Part shown: piece by piece, positions 14,856-22,700 of the stretch | How the letters are laid out: the number at the start of each line of letters is the position of its first letter | How positions within the stretch are numbered: the stretch's first letter is position 1 | NCBI GenBank assembly: GCA_902470095.1 | Contig: CABRFG010000026.1 | Location: forward strand, 1 to 27,479 | Reading direction: 5' to 3' | Origin: an uncultured Collinsella sp. | Lineage (GTDB): Bacteria; Actinomycetota; Coriobacteriia; Coriobacteriales; Coriobacteriaceae | DNA: 27,479 nt | Notes under the pieces: model-generated | What the model was told of the DNA's origin: nothing | What the model saw: only the letters and a program-made list of their open reading frames with translations | The model's database searches: none | Translations under genes and position numbers: made by a program

Positions 14856-15899
14856 ATGGCGCTTTCCGAATACAGCAAGCGGCTGCTGGGCGCCTATGCC
14901 GAGCAGCCGTTCCTTATGGCTCCCATGGCGGGCGTAACCGACCCCGCTTATCGCATCATGTGCCGCCGCCGCGGTGCCAACCTTGCCTACAGCGAGATGG
15001 TGAGCGTGGCGGGCCTTGCCTATGCCAGCAACAAGACCTGGCGCCTGGTGCTGCCGGCCGACGAGGAGCAGCAGATCTGCGTGCAGCTCTTTGGCTCCAA
15101 GCCCGAGCAGTTTGCGAGTGCCGTCGCCGCCGTCGAGGAGCGTGTGGGCGATCGCCTGTCGCTCATCGATATCAACATGGCCTGTCCTGCCCGAAAGGTT
15201 GTCACCAAGGGCGAGGGCTCTGCCCTTATGCGCACGCCCGATTTGGCCGAGAAGATCGTCGAGGCGGCGGTGGGCGCGGCGCATGTGCCCGTGACCGTAA
15301 AGATCCGCAAGGGTTTTTATGCCGAGGACCGTAATGCCGCGACGTTTGCCCAGATGCTCGAAGGCGCCGGTGCCGCCGCAGTCGCCGTGCATGGTCGTTG
15401 CGCCACGCAGCTCTACACGGGCCAGGCCGATTGGTCGGTCGTTGATGAGGTGGCCGACGCCGTCGAGATTCCCGTTATCGGTTCGGGCGATGTGTTCTCG
15501 GCCAAGGACGCTGCTGAGCATCTGCAAGGCTCGGGTGCCAGCGCGGTGTTTATCGCGCGCGGTATCTATGGCAACCCCTGGGTGTTCGGTGATGCTCGCG
15601 CTCTTGCGCTCGATGGCATACCGGTGCTGCCGCGCAGCTCCGTCGAGCGCCTGGACGCCCTGCGTGAGCACCTTACGCTGACGCATGAACTCTTACCGCT
15701 CATGTCGCGTGCCCGCACGTACGCAAGCTGGTACTTAAAAGGCATGCCCCATGCCGCCGCTTGGCGTGCCCATGTGGTGCGCTGCTCCACGTATGAGGAG
15801 TTTATGGCGCTGGTCGATGAGATCGAGCGCGATGTGGTGGCCTGCGAGGCCGCCCTTGCCGCTGGCGAATCGGTGCCCCCTCATCCGCTGGAGGCTTAA
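14856..15899 (+). CDS. dusB: tRNA-dihydrouridine synthase (DusB type)
   Basis: Dus enzymes use FMN and NADPH to reduce specific tRNA uridines to dihydrouridine. The N-terminal FMN barrel has LMAPMAGVTDPAYR (20-33), the catalytic cysteine Cys110 in INMACPARKV, VTVKIRKGF near 146-153, AVAVHGR near 168-173, and IPVIGSGDVFS. The conserved MGCP is MACP here. The C-terminal helical domain brings the length to 347 residues, within the DusB range; assignment to DusB rather than another Dus subgroup is by overall resemblance. ATG 14856 follows lepA closely. hemW starts two bases after its stop, so the three genes are probably one transcript. Confidence 0.9.
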   Translation: MALSEYSKRLLGAYAEQPFLMAPMAGVTDPAYRIMCRRRGANLAYSEMVSVAGLAYASNKTWRLVLPADEEQQICVQLFGSKPEQFASAVAAVEERVGDRLSLIDINMACPARKVVTKGEGSALMRTPDLAEKIVEAAVGAAHVPVTVKIRKGFYAEDRNAATFAQMLEGAGAAAVAVHGRCATQLYTGQADWSVVDEVADAVEIPVIGSGDVFSAKDAAEHLQGSGASAVFIARGIYGNPWVFGDARALALDGIPVLPRSSVERLDALREHLTLTHELLPLMSRARTYASWYLKGMPHAAAWRAHVVRCSTYEEFMALVDEIERDVVACEAALAAGESVPPHPLEA

Positions 15900-15901
15900 G
15901 G

Positions 15902-17134
15902 GTGGCCGTTACCGCGCTGTACGTGCACGTGCCGTTTTGCGCCCAAAAGTGCCGGTACTGCGACTTTGACTCGCGCAGTTTTGCTTCGTGCGACCTGAGC
16001 GCTGCGCTCGATGCCTATTTTGAGCAGTTGTTCGCGCGCCTCGATGCTTTTGGCAAGGCTGGTGCCCTTGACCAGATCCGCACCGTCTATGTTGGTGGCG
16101 GTACGCCGTCGCTGGCGGGGGAGCGCCTGGTGGAGCTGGCGCGGCGTATTCGTGCGTGGTGTGCCCCCGTTGAGTTTACCTGCGAGGCCAATCCCGAGTC
16201 GCTGACCGCCGAGCTTGCTACTGCACTTGTCAAGGTTGGTGTCACACGCGTCTCTCTGGGCGTGCAAACGCTCGATAACACCGAACTTACTGCCATCGGC
16301 CGTATTCACGATGCCGATCGGGCGCTCGCCGCCATCGCGACGGTCAAGAACGCTGGGCTTGATGTGTCGTGCGACCTTATGTGCGGACTTCCCGGGCAGA
16401 CCGCAGCGAGTTGGAAGCGCACGCTCGATGGCGTGCTGGCGGCGGCCCCGCATCATGTGTCGGTCTACCCGCTCACGCTCGAGGAGGGCACATCGCTCTA
16501 TCGCATGGCGTGCCGCGACGAGTCACTCGAGCCTGATGAGGATTTTCAGGCCGCCTGCATGGACGTGGCACGCGTGTTCCTGGGTGCTGCCGGCTATCAC
16601 CCGTATGAGGTGGCGAGCTACGCGCTCGACGGCCATGAGTGTGCCCATAACATTGCCTACTGGACCGGACGGGGCTACCTCGGCCTTGGTCGTTCTGCCG
16701 CGGGCATGCTCGACGCCGAGGATTTCGACCGTCTTGCAGGTTTGTTCCCCAGTGTTTCTTCTCGAGGCGATGCGTACCGCGTGCGTCTGGTGCAACGTGA
16801 CGATGACGCGACGGCGTTTGAGGCCGAATATCTGTCGCAGCGTGAGGCTGCGGCTGAAGACCTGATGCTCGCTTGTCGCATGACGCGCGGTATTGTGTCC
16901 GACCTGTTGGTTCGTGCGGCTTGCGTCATCCCAACGGGCGAGCTGGCAGCTGCCTGCGATCGCGCGCTCGAATTGGGTCTTGCCACTTGGGTTCCCGAGA
17001 CGCTCGGGGTCCATGAGGGACCCTTCACTTCGGCAGACGTCCTCGCGGGCCATGTTCGAGCTCGTCTGGCGCCGACACACCTGGGCTGGCTCGATGGAAA
17101 TGTTCTGTTCGAGCTGTTTTGGGATCTAGCCTAG
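15902..17134 (+). CDS. hemW: Radical SAM heme chaperone HemW (coproporphyrinogen oxidase-like)
   Basis: HemW is a radical SAM protein of the HemN family that binds heme and is thought to deliver it to respiratory enzymes; it usually lacks coproporphyrinogen dehydrogenase activity. The [4Fe-4S] ligands are Cys13, Cys17 and Cys20 in VPFCAQKCRYCDF, followed by VYVGGGTPS and a HemN-type C-terminal domain (410 residues). The GTG start has GGAGG seven bases upstream, lying in the end of dusB. Firmicutes often carry lepA-hemW next to grpE-dnaK-dnaJ, so its position between lepA and two J-domain genes fits. Older annotations call such genes hemN; sequence alone cannot show which activity it has. Confidence 0.9.
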   Translation: MAVTALYVHVPFCAQKCRYCDFDSRSFASCDLSAALDAYFEQLFARLDAFGKAGALDQIRTVYVGGGTPSLAGERLVELARRIRAWCAPVEFTCEANPESLTAELATALVKVGVTRVSLGVQTLDNTELTAIGRIHDADRALAAIATVKNAGLDVSCDLMCGLPGQTAASWKRTLDGVLAAAPHHVSVYPLTLEEGTSLYRMACRDESLEPDEDFQAACMDVARVFLGAAGYHPYEVASYALDGHECAHNIAYWTGRGYLGLGRSAAGMLDAEDFDRLAGLFPSVSSRGDAYRVRLVQRDDDATAFEAEYLSQREAAAEDLMLACRMTRGIVSDLLVRAACVIPTGELAAACDRALELGLATWVPETLGVHEGPFTSADVLAGHVRARLAPTHLGWLDGNVLFELFWDLA

Positions 17135-17135
17135 G

Positions 17136-17150
17136 CCGCTCGGGTAGAAT
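17136..17150 (+). promoter_or_regulatory. Candidate promoter -10 for the J-domain gene
   Basis: TAGAAT (17145-17150) matches the -10 consensus at 5 of 6 positions and is embedded in CCGCTCGGGTA, the same 11 bases found at the lepA -10. A start near 17157 would give a leader of about 36 bases. No -35 with correct spacing is evident. Confidence 0.4.
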
Positions 17151-17192
17151 TACCGGAATATATACGCTGCTGTGAGCAGGAGGTTGCCGCGC

Positions 17193-18296
17193 ATGGCGAC
17201 GATGAACGAAAAAGATTACTACGAGATTCTGGGTGTCTCCAAGGACGCCACCTCGCGTGATATTCAAAAGGCCTTCCAGCAAAAGGCCCGCAAGCTCCAT
17301 CCGGACGTCAACAAAGAGCCGGATGCCGAGGAAAAGTTTAAAGAGGTTTCCGAGGCCTACGCCGTGCTTTCGGACGAGCAGAAGCGTTCGCGCTACGACG
17401 CCATGCGTTCGGGCAACCCCTTCGCCGGCGCTCCTACGGCTTCGCCCTATGGCGGCGGCTACGCCGGTAGCGCGGGCCATGGCAATCCCTTTGAGGGCGG
17501 TTTTCCCTTTGGTGGCGCCTGGGGCCAGCCGCGTCGCGGGCAGGCTGCCTACAATCCCGAGAACGGCGCCAACGTGGTCGTCGATATCAAACTCGACGCC
17601 AAGGAGGCCAAGGGCGGTACCCGCAAGACCGTCCGCTACACGCGTTTCGATACGTGCGGACATTGCGGCGGCTCGGGCTCTGTCTCCTCCGAGCATGCCC
17701 ATACCTGCCCAAGCTGTGGCGGCCGCGGCCATATCGACGTCGACCTGTCCTTCCTGTTTGGTGCGGGCACGTTCCAGTCGGTCTGCCCCGAGTGCGGCGG
17801 TTCCGGTAAGGTCGTGGCCGACCCCTGTCCTGATTGCGGCGGCAGCGGTCGTACTCGCGTAACCTCCGAGCAGACGATTGAGTTTCCTGCCGGCACGCAC
17901 GATGGCGACGAGGTCCGCATTGGCGGCATGGGCCATGCTGGCACCAACGGTGCCGCGGGCGGCGATCTGGTCGGCCGCGCCCATGTTGAGGCCGAGCGCT
18001 TGGAAGGCAAAGCTCGTACCGGTTTTTACCTGATGGGCATTGTGGCGCCGTTTTTGGTACTCTCGGCCATCTCGGGCGTGTTCTCGGCCTTTGCCGTGAT
18101 GTGCTTTATTCCGTTTACCATGGGCCTGTTCATGGTGCTTTCGGACGGTGTGCTTCATCGCAGTCTGCTGTGGTGGAAGCGCGGTGCGATGCAGTTTGCC
18201 AACGGTTTTGCCAACGGCTTCATGTTCGCGCTCGTGTCGGTTTGGTTCGCGAGCTGCTCGCAACGGGCCATGCTTTCGCCGTACCAAATGCAATAA
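17193..18296 (+). CDS. Membrane-anchored J-domain protein with DnaJ-type zinc finger
   Basis: The 367-residue protein starts like DnaJ: J domain at 7-70 with HPD at 36-38, a Gly/Phe-rich linker (73-118), a short CTD I piece, and four CxxCxGxG motifs (Cys155/158, 172/175, 198/201, 212/215). A shortened CTD follows (EFPAGTHDGDEVRIGGMG). Instead of CTD II and the dimerisation region, residues 277-355 form about three hydrophobic segments (GFYLMGIVAPFLVLSAIS, FAVMCFIPFTMGLFMVL, GFMFALVSVWFA). It should recruit DnaK through the J domain, probably at the membrane. ATG 17193 has AGCAGGAGG nine bases upstream. It stands just before canonical dnaJ, suggesting a duplicated and remodelled copy. Function and substrate are unknown; calling it plain dnaJ would be misleading. 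Confidence 0.88.
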   Translation: MATMNEKDYYEILGVSKDATSRDIQKAFQQKARKLHPDVNKEPDAEEKFKEVSEAYAVLSDEQKRSRYDAMRSGNPFAGAPTASPYGGGYAGSAGHGNPFEGGFPFGGAWGQPRRGQAAYNPENGANVVVDIKLDAKEAKGGTRKTVRYTRFDTCGHCGGSGSVSSEHAHTCPSCGGRGHIDVDLSFLFGAGTFQSVCPECGGSGKVVADPCPDCGGSGRTRVTSEQTIEFPAGTHDGDEVRIGGMGHAGTNGAAGGDLVGRAHVEAERLEGKARTGFYLMGIVAPFLVLSAISGVFSAFAVMCFIPFTMGLFMVLSDGVLHRSLLWWKRGAMQFANGFANGFMFALVSVWFASCSQRAMLSPYQMQ

Positions 18297-18310
18297 CATC
18301 AAACCCTCTG

Positions 18311-18338
18311 TTTGCGGCCGGCCCAGCTTGGGTATAGG
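18311..18338 (+). promoter_or_regulatory. Candidate dnaJ promoter
   Basis: TTTGCG (18311-18316) and TATAGG (18333-18338) are 16 bp apart, placing a start near 18345 and a leader of about 33 bases. I see no CIRCE (TTAGCACTC inverted repeat) or HAIR-type heat-shock operator here. Confidence 0.35.
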
Positions 18339-18377
18339 ACGCACTGTGACAATAATGAAAGTCGGAAGGATTAGGTC

Positions 18378-19526
18378 GTGTCGGAAAATAGGGATTACTA
18401 CGAGGTGCTTGGCGTCGACAGGGATGCCGACGCGCGGACGATTAAGCGCGCGTTTCTAAAGAAGGCCCGTACCGTACACCCGGACGTTTCGGACGACCCC
18501 GAGGCCGAGGCCAAGTTCAAGGAGCTCAACGAGGCCTATTCCGTTCTTTCCGATGAGCAGAAGCGTGCTAACTACGACCGTTACGGCACCGCCGACGGCC
18601 CTGGTGGTTCGGGCTACGTCGATATCAACGATATCTTTGGTGGCATGGGCATGGACGACTTGTTCTCGTCGTTCTTTGGCGGCGGTGCCGGCGGTGGCGC
18701 CCGCAGCCGTCGTGAGCGTCGTCGCGGACGTGACATGGCCATCTCGCTTTCGGTGACGCTCGAGGAGGCGGCGCTCGGCTGCAAAAAGACGATCAGCTAT
18801 GACCGCCTTGCTCCCTGCGAGGATTGCAACGGTACGGGCAAGGCTGACGGTGCGACCGAAAAACAGTGCAGCCGCTGCCACGGCACGGGCTATGTCACCA
18901 CGGTCCAGCGCTCTTTTTTGGGCCAGGTCCAGTCCTCTTCGCCTTGCCCCGACTGCCACGGCGAGGGCACGGTCATCGATCATCCCTGCGAGACCTGTGA
19001 CGGCCAGGGCCGCACGCCTTCGCACGAAAAGATCGACATCGATATTCCCGCCGGCGTTTCGACCGGTCGCCAGCTGCGTGTGAGCGGCTTTGGCGAGGCC
19101 GGCCTTCGCGGCGAGCCCTCGGGCGACCTGATTGTCAACGTGCGCGTTGCCGACCATGAGCGCTTTAAGCGCAACGGTGACGACCTGTACCTGGTGAGCG
19201 ATATCTCGATTGCGCAGGCTGCGCTCGGCTGCGAGATCGAGGTCGAGGGCATTATGCCCGACGAGGTCGTTAAGGTGACGGTTCCCGCCGGCGCCCAGTA
19301 CGGCGACACCGTGAGCGTCAATAATTACGGCATGCCGCGCATTGGCGGTGGCGGTTCGCGTGGCCGCCTGATCGTGCAACTGCGCGTGGTCGTTCCCACC
19401 AATCTTTCCAATAAGCAACGCGAACTGCTCCGTGCTTTTGCCGATGAGATGGGCGATGACGTCGCTTCTGGTAAGAAGTCGGTGACCGACCGTATCAAGA
19501 GTGCCCTCGACGATATCCTCGATTAA
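18378..19526 (+). CDS. dnaJ: Molecular chaperone DnaJ
   Basis: DnaJ delivers unfolded clients to DnaK and triggers its ATPase. The J domain (6-70) has HPD at 34-36; a Gly/Phe region (75-110) follows, then CTD I with four zinc-binding CxxCxGxG motifs (Cys147/150, 164/167, 190/193, 204/207), CTD II and a C-terminal dimerisation helix. The 382 residues are the family norm for type I. GTG 18378 has GGAAGGA and TAGG upstream. It is the complete, canonical copy next to the membrane-type J-protein; the two differ in sequence throughout, so the duplication is not recent. mtaB starts 9 bases after it. dnaK and grpE are not in the window. Confidence 0.95.
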   Translation: MSENRDYYEVLGVDRDADARTIKRAFLKKARTVHPDVSDDPEAEAKFKELNEAYSVLSDEQKRANYDRYGTADGPGGSGYVDINDIFGGMGMDDLFSSFFGGGAGGGARSRRERRRGRDMAISLSVTLEEAALGCKKTISYDRLAPCEDCNGTGKADGATEKQCSRCHGTGYVTTVQRSFLGQVQSSSPCPDCHGEGTVIDHPCETCDGQGRTPSHEKIDIDIPAGVSTGRQLRVSGFGEAGLRGEPSGDLIVNVRVADHERFKRNGDDLYLVSDISIAQAALGCEIEVEGIMPDEVVKVTVPAGAQYGDTVSVNNYGMPRIGGGGSRGRLIVQLRVVVPTNLSNKQRELLRAFADEMGDDVASGKKSVTDRIKSALDDILD

Positions 19527-19535
19527 GGAGCCCGC

Positions 19536-20828
19536 GTGCTCGCACCCCATATTTCCGTCGTCAACCTCGGCTGCCGTGTCAACCGGGTTGAGTCTGACCG
19601 TATCACTGCCGACCTTATGCGCCTGGGCTTTGCTATTGTGGAGCCCCAGGATGCCGATCTGATCGTCATTAACACCTGTGCCGTTACGGGCGAGGCCGAG
19701 GCCAAGACCCGTAAGGCCGTCCGTCATGCGCTGGCCTATCCAAACGAGCCCTATGTGGTCGTGACCGGCTGCGTCGTCAACCTGCATCCTGAGGAGCTGC
19801 TGGAGCTTTCGGATCGCGTTATCGCCGAGCCGTCCAAGATCGATGTCGCCGAACGTGTCTGCGAGGTGCTGGGCGTTGAGTCCGATAACGTTCCCGCCTG
19901 CAGCGATGGCGAGGTGGTCGATGTGCTCGGTCGCTCTCGCCTGGGCGTGAAGATTCAGGACGGCTGCAACCATCGCTGCACCTATTGCATTGTGTGGAAG
20001 GCACGCGGCCCCGAGCGCTCCGTGCCCGTCGAGTCCGTGCTCGAGCAAGTTCGCGAGGCCCAGGAGGCCGGCGTGCCCGAGGTGGTGCTGACCGGTGTGA
20101 ACCTGGGTGCCTACGATGGCAAGAGCGCGACCGACGAGCACGTCGAAATCGATGAGCTGCTCGAGGCCATCATGGAGCGCACGTCTATCCCGCATGTGCG
20201 CATTTCCTCGGTTGAGCCCATGGATATCTCTGAGCGCCTGCTTAAGGTTATGGCGCGCTTTCCGCAGCGTATCGCCCCGTTTTTGCACCTGCCCGTGCAG
20301 TCCGGCTGCACGGCGACCCTGCATCGCATGGGCCGTCCCTATAGTGCGGAGGCCTTTGAGGACACGGTGCGTATGATTCGCGCCAATCTGCCGCAGGCGT
20401 CACTTTCTTGCGACGTTATTGTCGGCTTCCCTGGCGAGACGGACGAGGAGTTCGAGGAGTCGCTGGCGCTGTGCCGCCGTGTGGGTTTCTCGCGTATGCA
20501 CGTGTTCCGCTACAGCAAGCGTCCCGGTACCCTTGCTGCCGACATGCCCGACCAGGTTCCGCCCGAGGTTATGGCCGAGCGCAGCCGCCGTATGCGGGCC
20601 GCCGCACAGGAGTTCGCTATTGCCGACGCTCGTCGTCGCGTGGGCACGGTCGAGCGTGCCGTGCTCGAGTATGGTGACAACCTGACGCTCGGCTCGTTCC
20701 ATCATGCCCGTCTTGACGATACCTGTGGACTTACAGCCCCGTGCCTGCTCGATGTTGCTATCATCGGAGTCGATGATTCCGGCTTGGTCCATGCACGCAG
20801 GGAGGTTCATGGAAGCCTCGAAGATTAG
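19536..20828 (+). CDS. mtaB: tRNA N6-threonylcarbamoyladenosine(37) methylthiotransferase MtaB
   Basis: MtaB turns t6A37 into ms2t6A in ANN-decoding tRNAs. The N-terminal UPF0004 domain has its cluster cysteines at 13 (LGCRVN), 48 (NTCAVT) and 79 (VTGCV); the radical SAM cysteines are 144, 148 and 151 in CNHRCTYC. LHLPVQSGC and a C-terminal TRAM-like region follow (430 residues). The LGCRVN opening favours MtaB over MiaB (LGCQMN) or RimO. GTG 19536 is preceded by AAGGAG, which spans the dnaJ stop. The dnaJ-prmA/rsmE-mtaB order is common in Firmicutes; those two genes are missing here. The 3' end overlaps phoH by 20 bases. Confidence 0.92.
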   Translation: MLAPHISVVNLGCRVNRVESDRITADLMRLGFAIVEPQDADLIVINTCAVTGEAEAKTRKAVRHALAYPNEPYVVVTGCVVNLHPEELLELSDRVIAEPSKIDVAERVCEVLGVESDNVPACSDGEVVDVLGRSRLGVKIQDGCNHRCTYCIVWKARGPERSVPVESVLEQVREAQEAGVPEVVLTGVNLGAYDGKSATDEHVEIDELLEAIMERTSIPHVRISSVEPMDISERLLKVMARFPQRIAPFLHLPVQSGCTATLHRMGRPYSAEAFEDTVRMIRANLPQASLSCDVIVGFPGETDEEFEESLALCRRVGFSRMHVFRYSKRPGTLAADMPDQVPPEVMAERSRRMRAAAQEFAIADARRRVGTVERAVLEYGDNLTLGSFHHARLDDTCGLTAPCLLDVAIIGVDDSGLVHARREVHGSLED

Positions 20829-21795
20829 ACTTACCGTTCCCGAGGGAATTGATCCCTCGAGCGTTTTGGGCGTCGGCGACGGCGTTCTTCGTGCGCTTGA
20901 GAGTTTGGTTCGCGCTCACGTGGTCGCCCGTGGCGTTAGCATCGCCGTGAGCGGTGACCCGGATGAGGTCGAACTCGTGGCGCGTTTTTTCGAACACGCT
21001 TTTCGCGAGGCGGCCGCCGGGCGCACGCTGTCTGTCGACGATGTCTCTCGCTGCCTGGCTGTCTTGCGCGACGGTGAGCACGAGGCTACGTCGCTTCGCG
21101 ATGACGTGCTGCTTTCGTATCGCGGCCGCGTCATTCGCCCCAAGACGCTCGGGCAAAAGCGCTATGTGGATGCCATCCGCTCGCATACCATCACGTTTGG
21201 CTTGGGTCCTGCCGGTACCGGTAAGACCTATCTGGCTATGGCGCTCGCCGTTGCCGCGCTCAAGCGTCACGAGGTGGGCCGTCTGATCTTGACGCGTCCG
21301 GTTGTCGAGGCGGGGGAGAATCTGGGCTTTTTGCCCGGCACCCTCGAGGAAAAGATCGATCCCTACATGCGTCCGCTTTACGACGCCCTTTTTGACATGA
21401 TGGATCGCGAGCGCACCGATGAGCTTATGGAGCGCGGCGTGATCGAGATCGCCCCGCTTGCCTACATGCGCGGCCGCACGCTGAGTGATGCCTTCGTGGT
21501 GCTCGACGAGGCGCAAAATACCACGCCCGAGCAGATGAAGATGTTCCTGACACGCCTTGGGTTCAACTCCAAGTTCGTGATTACCGGCGACCTGAGCCAG
21601 CGCGACCTGGTGGGTCGTCGTGGCGGTCTTGCCGACGTTGAGCAGATTTTGGGCCGTGTCGACGATGTCGCATTTTCTCACCTCGAGCGTGCCGACGTGG
21701 TGCGTCATGCCCTGGTGGGTCGTATCGTCGAGGCATATGATGCTTATGATGACGTGCGCGAGCAGCGCCTGCGCGACCGAAAGGAGTCCCGTTGA
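20809..21795 (+). CDS. phoH: PhoH family ATPase (YbeZ-like)
   Basis: PhoH-like proteins are cytoplasmic P-loop ATPases linked to RNA metabolism and ribosome maturation; in many bacteria they pair with the endoribonuclease YbeY. The Walker A motif GPAGTGKT is at 133-140, Walker B reads FVVLDEAQN (DEAQ at 233-236), and TRPVVEAGENLGFLPG and FVITGDLSQRDL are family signatures. The length of 328 residues fits. ATG 20809 has GGGAGG only three to four bases upstream, a short spacing, but longer readings run inside mtaB and are not conserved. The ybeY start overlaps its stop, supporting joint function. Confidence 0.92.
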   Translation: MEASKIRLTVPEGIDPSSVLGVGDGVLRALESLVRAHVVARGVSIAVSGDPDEVELVARFFEHAFREAAAGRTLSVDDVSRCLAVLRDGEHEATSLRDDVLLSYRGRVIRPKTLGQKRYVDAIRSHTITFGLGPAGTGKTYLAMALAVAALKRHEVGRLILTRPVVEAGENLGFLPGTLEEKIDPYMRPLYDALFDMMDRERTDELMERGVIEIAPLAYMRGRTLSDAFVVLDEAQNTTPEQMKMFLTRLGFNSKFVITGDLSQRDLVGRRGGLADVEQILGRVDDVAFSHLERADVVRHALVGRIVEAYDAYDDVREQRLRDRKESR

Positions 21796-22301
21796 GTGTA
21801 TTGATCAGCAACGATGCCGAGCTCGATACGCTGCTCGACGCGCAGGAGGTGGAGCACATCTGCGAGGTCGTGCTTGCCGCCGAGGGCGTTGAGCGTGAAG
21901 TCGAGATTTCCCTTTCGTATGTCGACGAGGACGAGATGCACGAGCTCAACCACGAGTGGCGCGGTATCGACCGCACCACCGATGTGCTCTCGTTTGAATG
22001 CGACTCGGCCTTTGACGAGGATATTCCCGCCGACGAGGCGCTCGAGCTCGGCGATATCATCTTGGCCCCGCAGGTTATTGCCCGTCAGGCCCCCGGTTTT
22101 GGCAATAGCCCCGCTGACGAGTGTCGTCTGATGCTCGTACACGGCATGCTGCACCTGCTGGGCTATGACCATATCGAGGACGACGAGGCCGAGGTTATGG
22201 AGGCCCGCGAGGACGCCATCCTGCGCGATCTGGCGCTCGAGCGCGGCGAGGACCCCAAGCTAGTCCACGTCGGCCCCATCACCAACCACGCCCACGACTA
22301 G
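21792..22301 (+). CDS. ybeY: rRNA maturation endoribonuclease YbeY
   Basis: YbeY is a zinc metalloprotein needed for 16S rRNA 3'-end maturation and 70S quality control. The zinc motif HGMLHLLGYDH is at 117-127 (His117, His121, His127), preceded by TDVLSF and LGDIILAP. The 169 residues are typical. The start is TTG 21792, which overlaps the phoH stop as TTGA; AAGGAG five bases upstream supports it. A second in-frame TTG at 21801 is less well spaced. A TTG start and overlap suggest low-level, coupled translation. The phoH-ybeY-dgkA-era order is a widely conserved cluster. Confidence 0.93.
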   Translation: MSVLISNDAELDTLLDAQEVEHICEVVLAAEGVEREVEISLSYVDEDEMHELNHEWRGIDRTTDVLSFECDSAFDEDIPADEALELGDIILAPQVIARQAPGFGNSPADECRLMLVHGMLHLLGYDHIEDDEAEVMEAREDAILRDLALERGEDPKLVHVGPITNHAHD

Positions 22302-22310
22302 GAGCCGTCT

Positions 22311-22688
22311 ATGATTCCCGGATCGAACAAGGACCATCCGTCCTTCTTAAAGTCGTTTTCCTACGCCATGGAGGGCTTCGTCACCGCCGTCAAGACCGAG
22401 CGCAACATTAAGGTCATGCTCGTGGCGGGCGTGTGCACCGTCATTGCCGGCTGTATCGTGGGCCTCGACATTGCCGAGTGGGCCACGATTATCATCTGTT
22501 GCGGCCTGGTGATTCACGGCGAGCTGTGCAACACCGCTATGGAGGCTATCGTCGACCTGGCGACCCAGGAGCTCCATCCGCTGGCCAAGCGTGCGAAGGA
22601 CATCGCCGCCGCCTCTGTATACATTCTTTCCATCACCGCCGCGATTGTGGGCGTGCTGGTATTTGCCCACGCGCTTGGCTTTATTTAG
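22311..22688 (+). CDS. dgkA: Diacylglycerol/undecaprenol kinase
   Basis: This small membrane kinase phosphorylates undecaprenol in Gram-positive bacteria (or diacylglycerol in proteobacteria), recycling the carrier for cell-wall synthesis. The 125 residues hold three hydrophobic segments at about 35-52, 56-70 and 100-121, and the family motif GELCNTAMEAIVDL with Glu71, Asn74, Glu78 and Asp82, then HPLAKRAKDIAAASV. The N-terminal ERN at 30-32 is also conserved. ATG 22311 has TAGGAG seven bases upstream. Position between ybeY and era matches the Firmicute arrangement, so the undecaprenol kinase role is the more likely one. Confidence 0.9.
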   Translation: MIPGSNKDHPSFLKSFSYAMEGFVTAVKTERNIKVMLVAGVCTVIAGCIVGLDIAEWATIIICCGLVIHGELCNTAMEAIVDLATQELHPLAKRAKDIAAASVYILSITAAIVGVLVFAHALGFI

Positions 22689-22700
22689 AAAGGGATTCCC

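Noticed and set aside
18456..20324. 622-codon open frame on the - strand across dnaJ and mtaB
   Set aside because: Length alone is impressive, but both + strand genes are unmistakable and the translation has low-complexity composition. I treat it as chance openness.
20704..20808. Longer PhoH reading from an upstream start
   Set aside because: The extra 35 residues lie inside mtaB, are not PhoH-like and lack a ribosome binding site; ATG 20809 has one.
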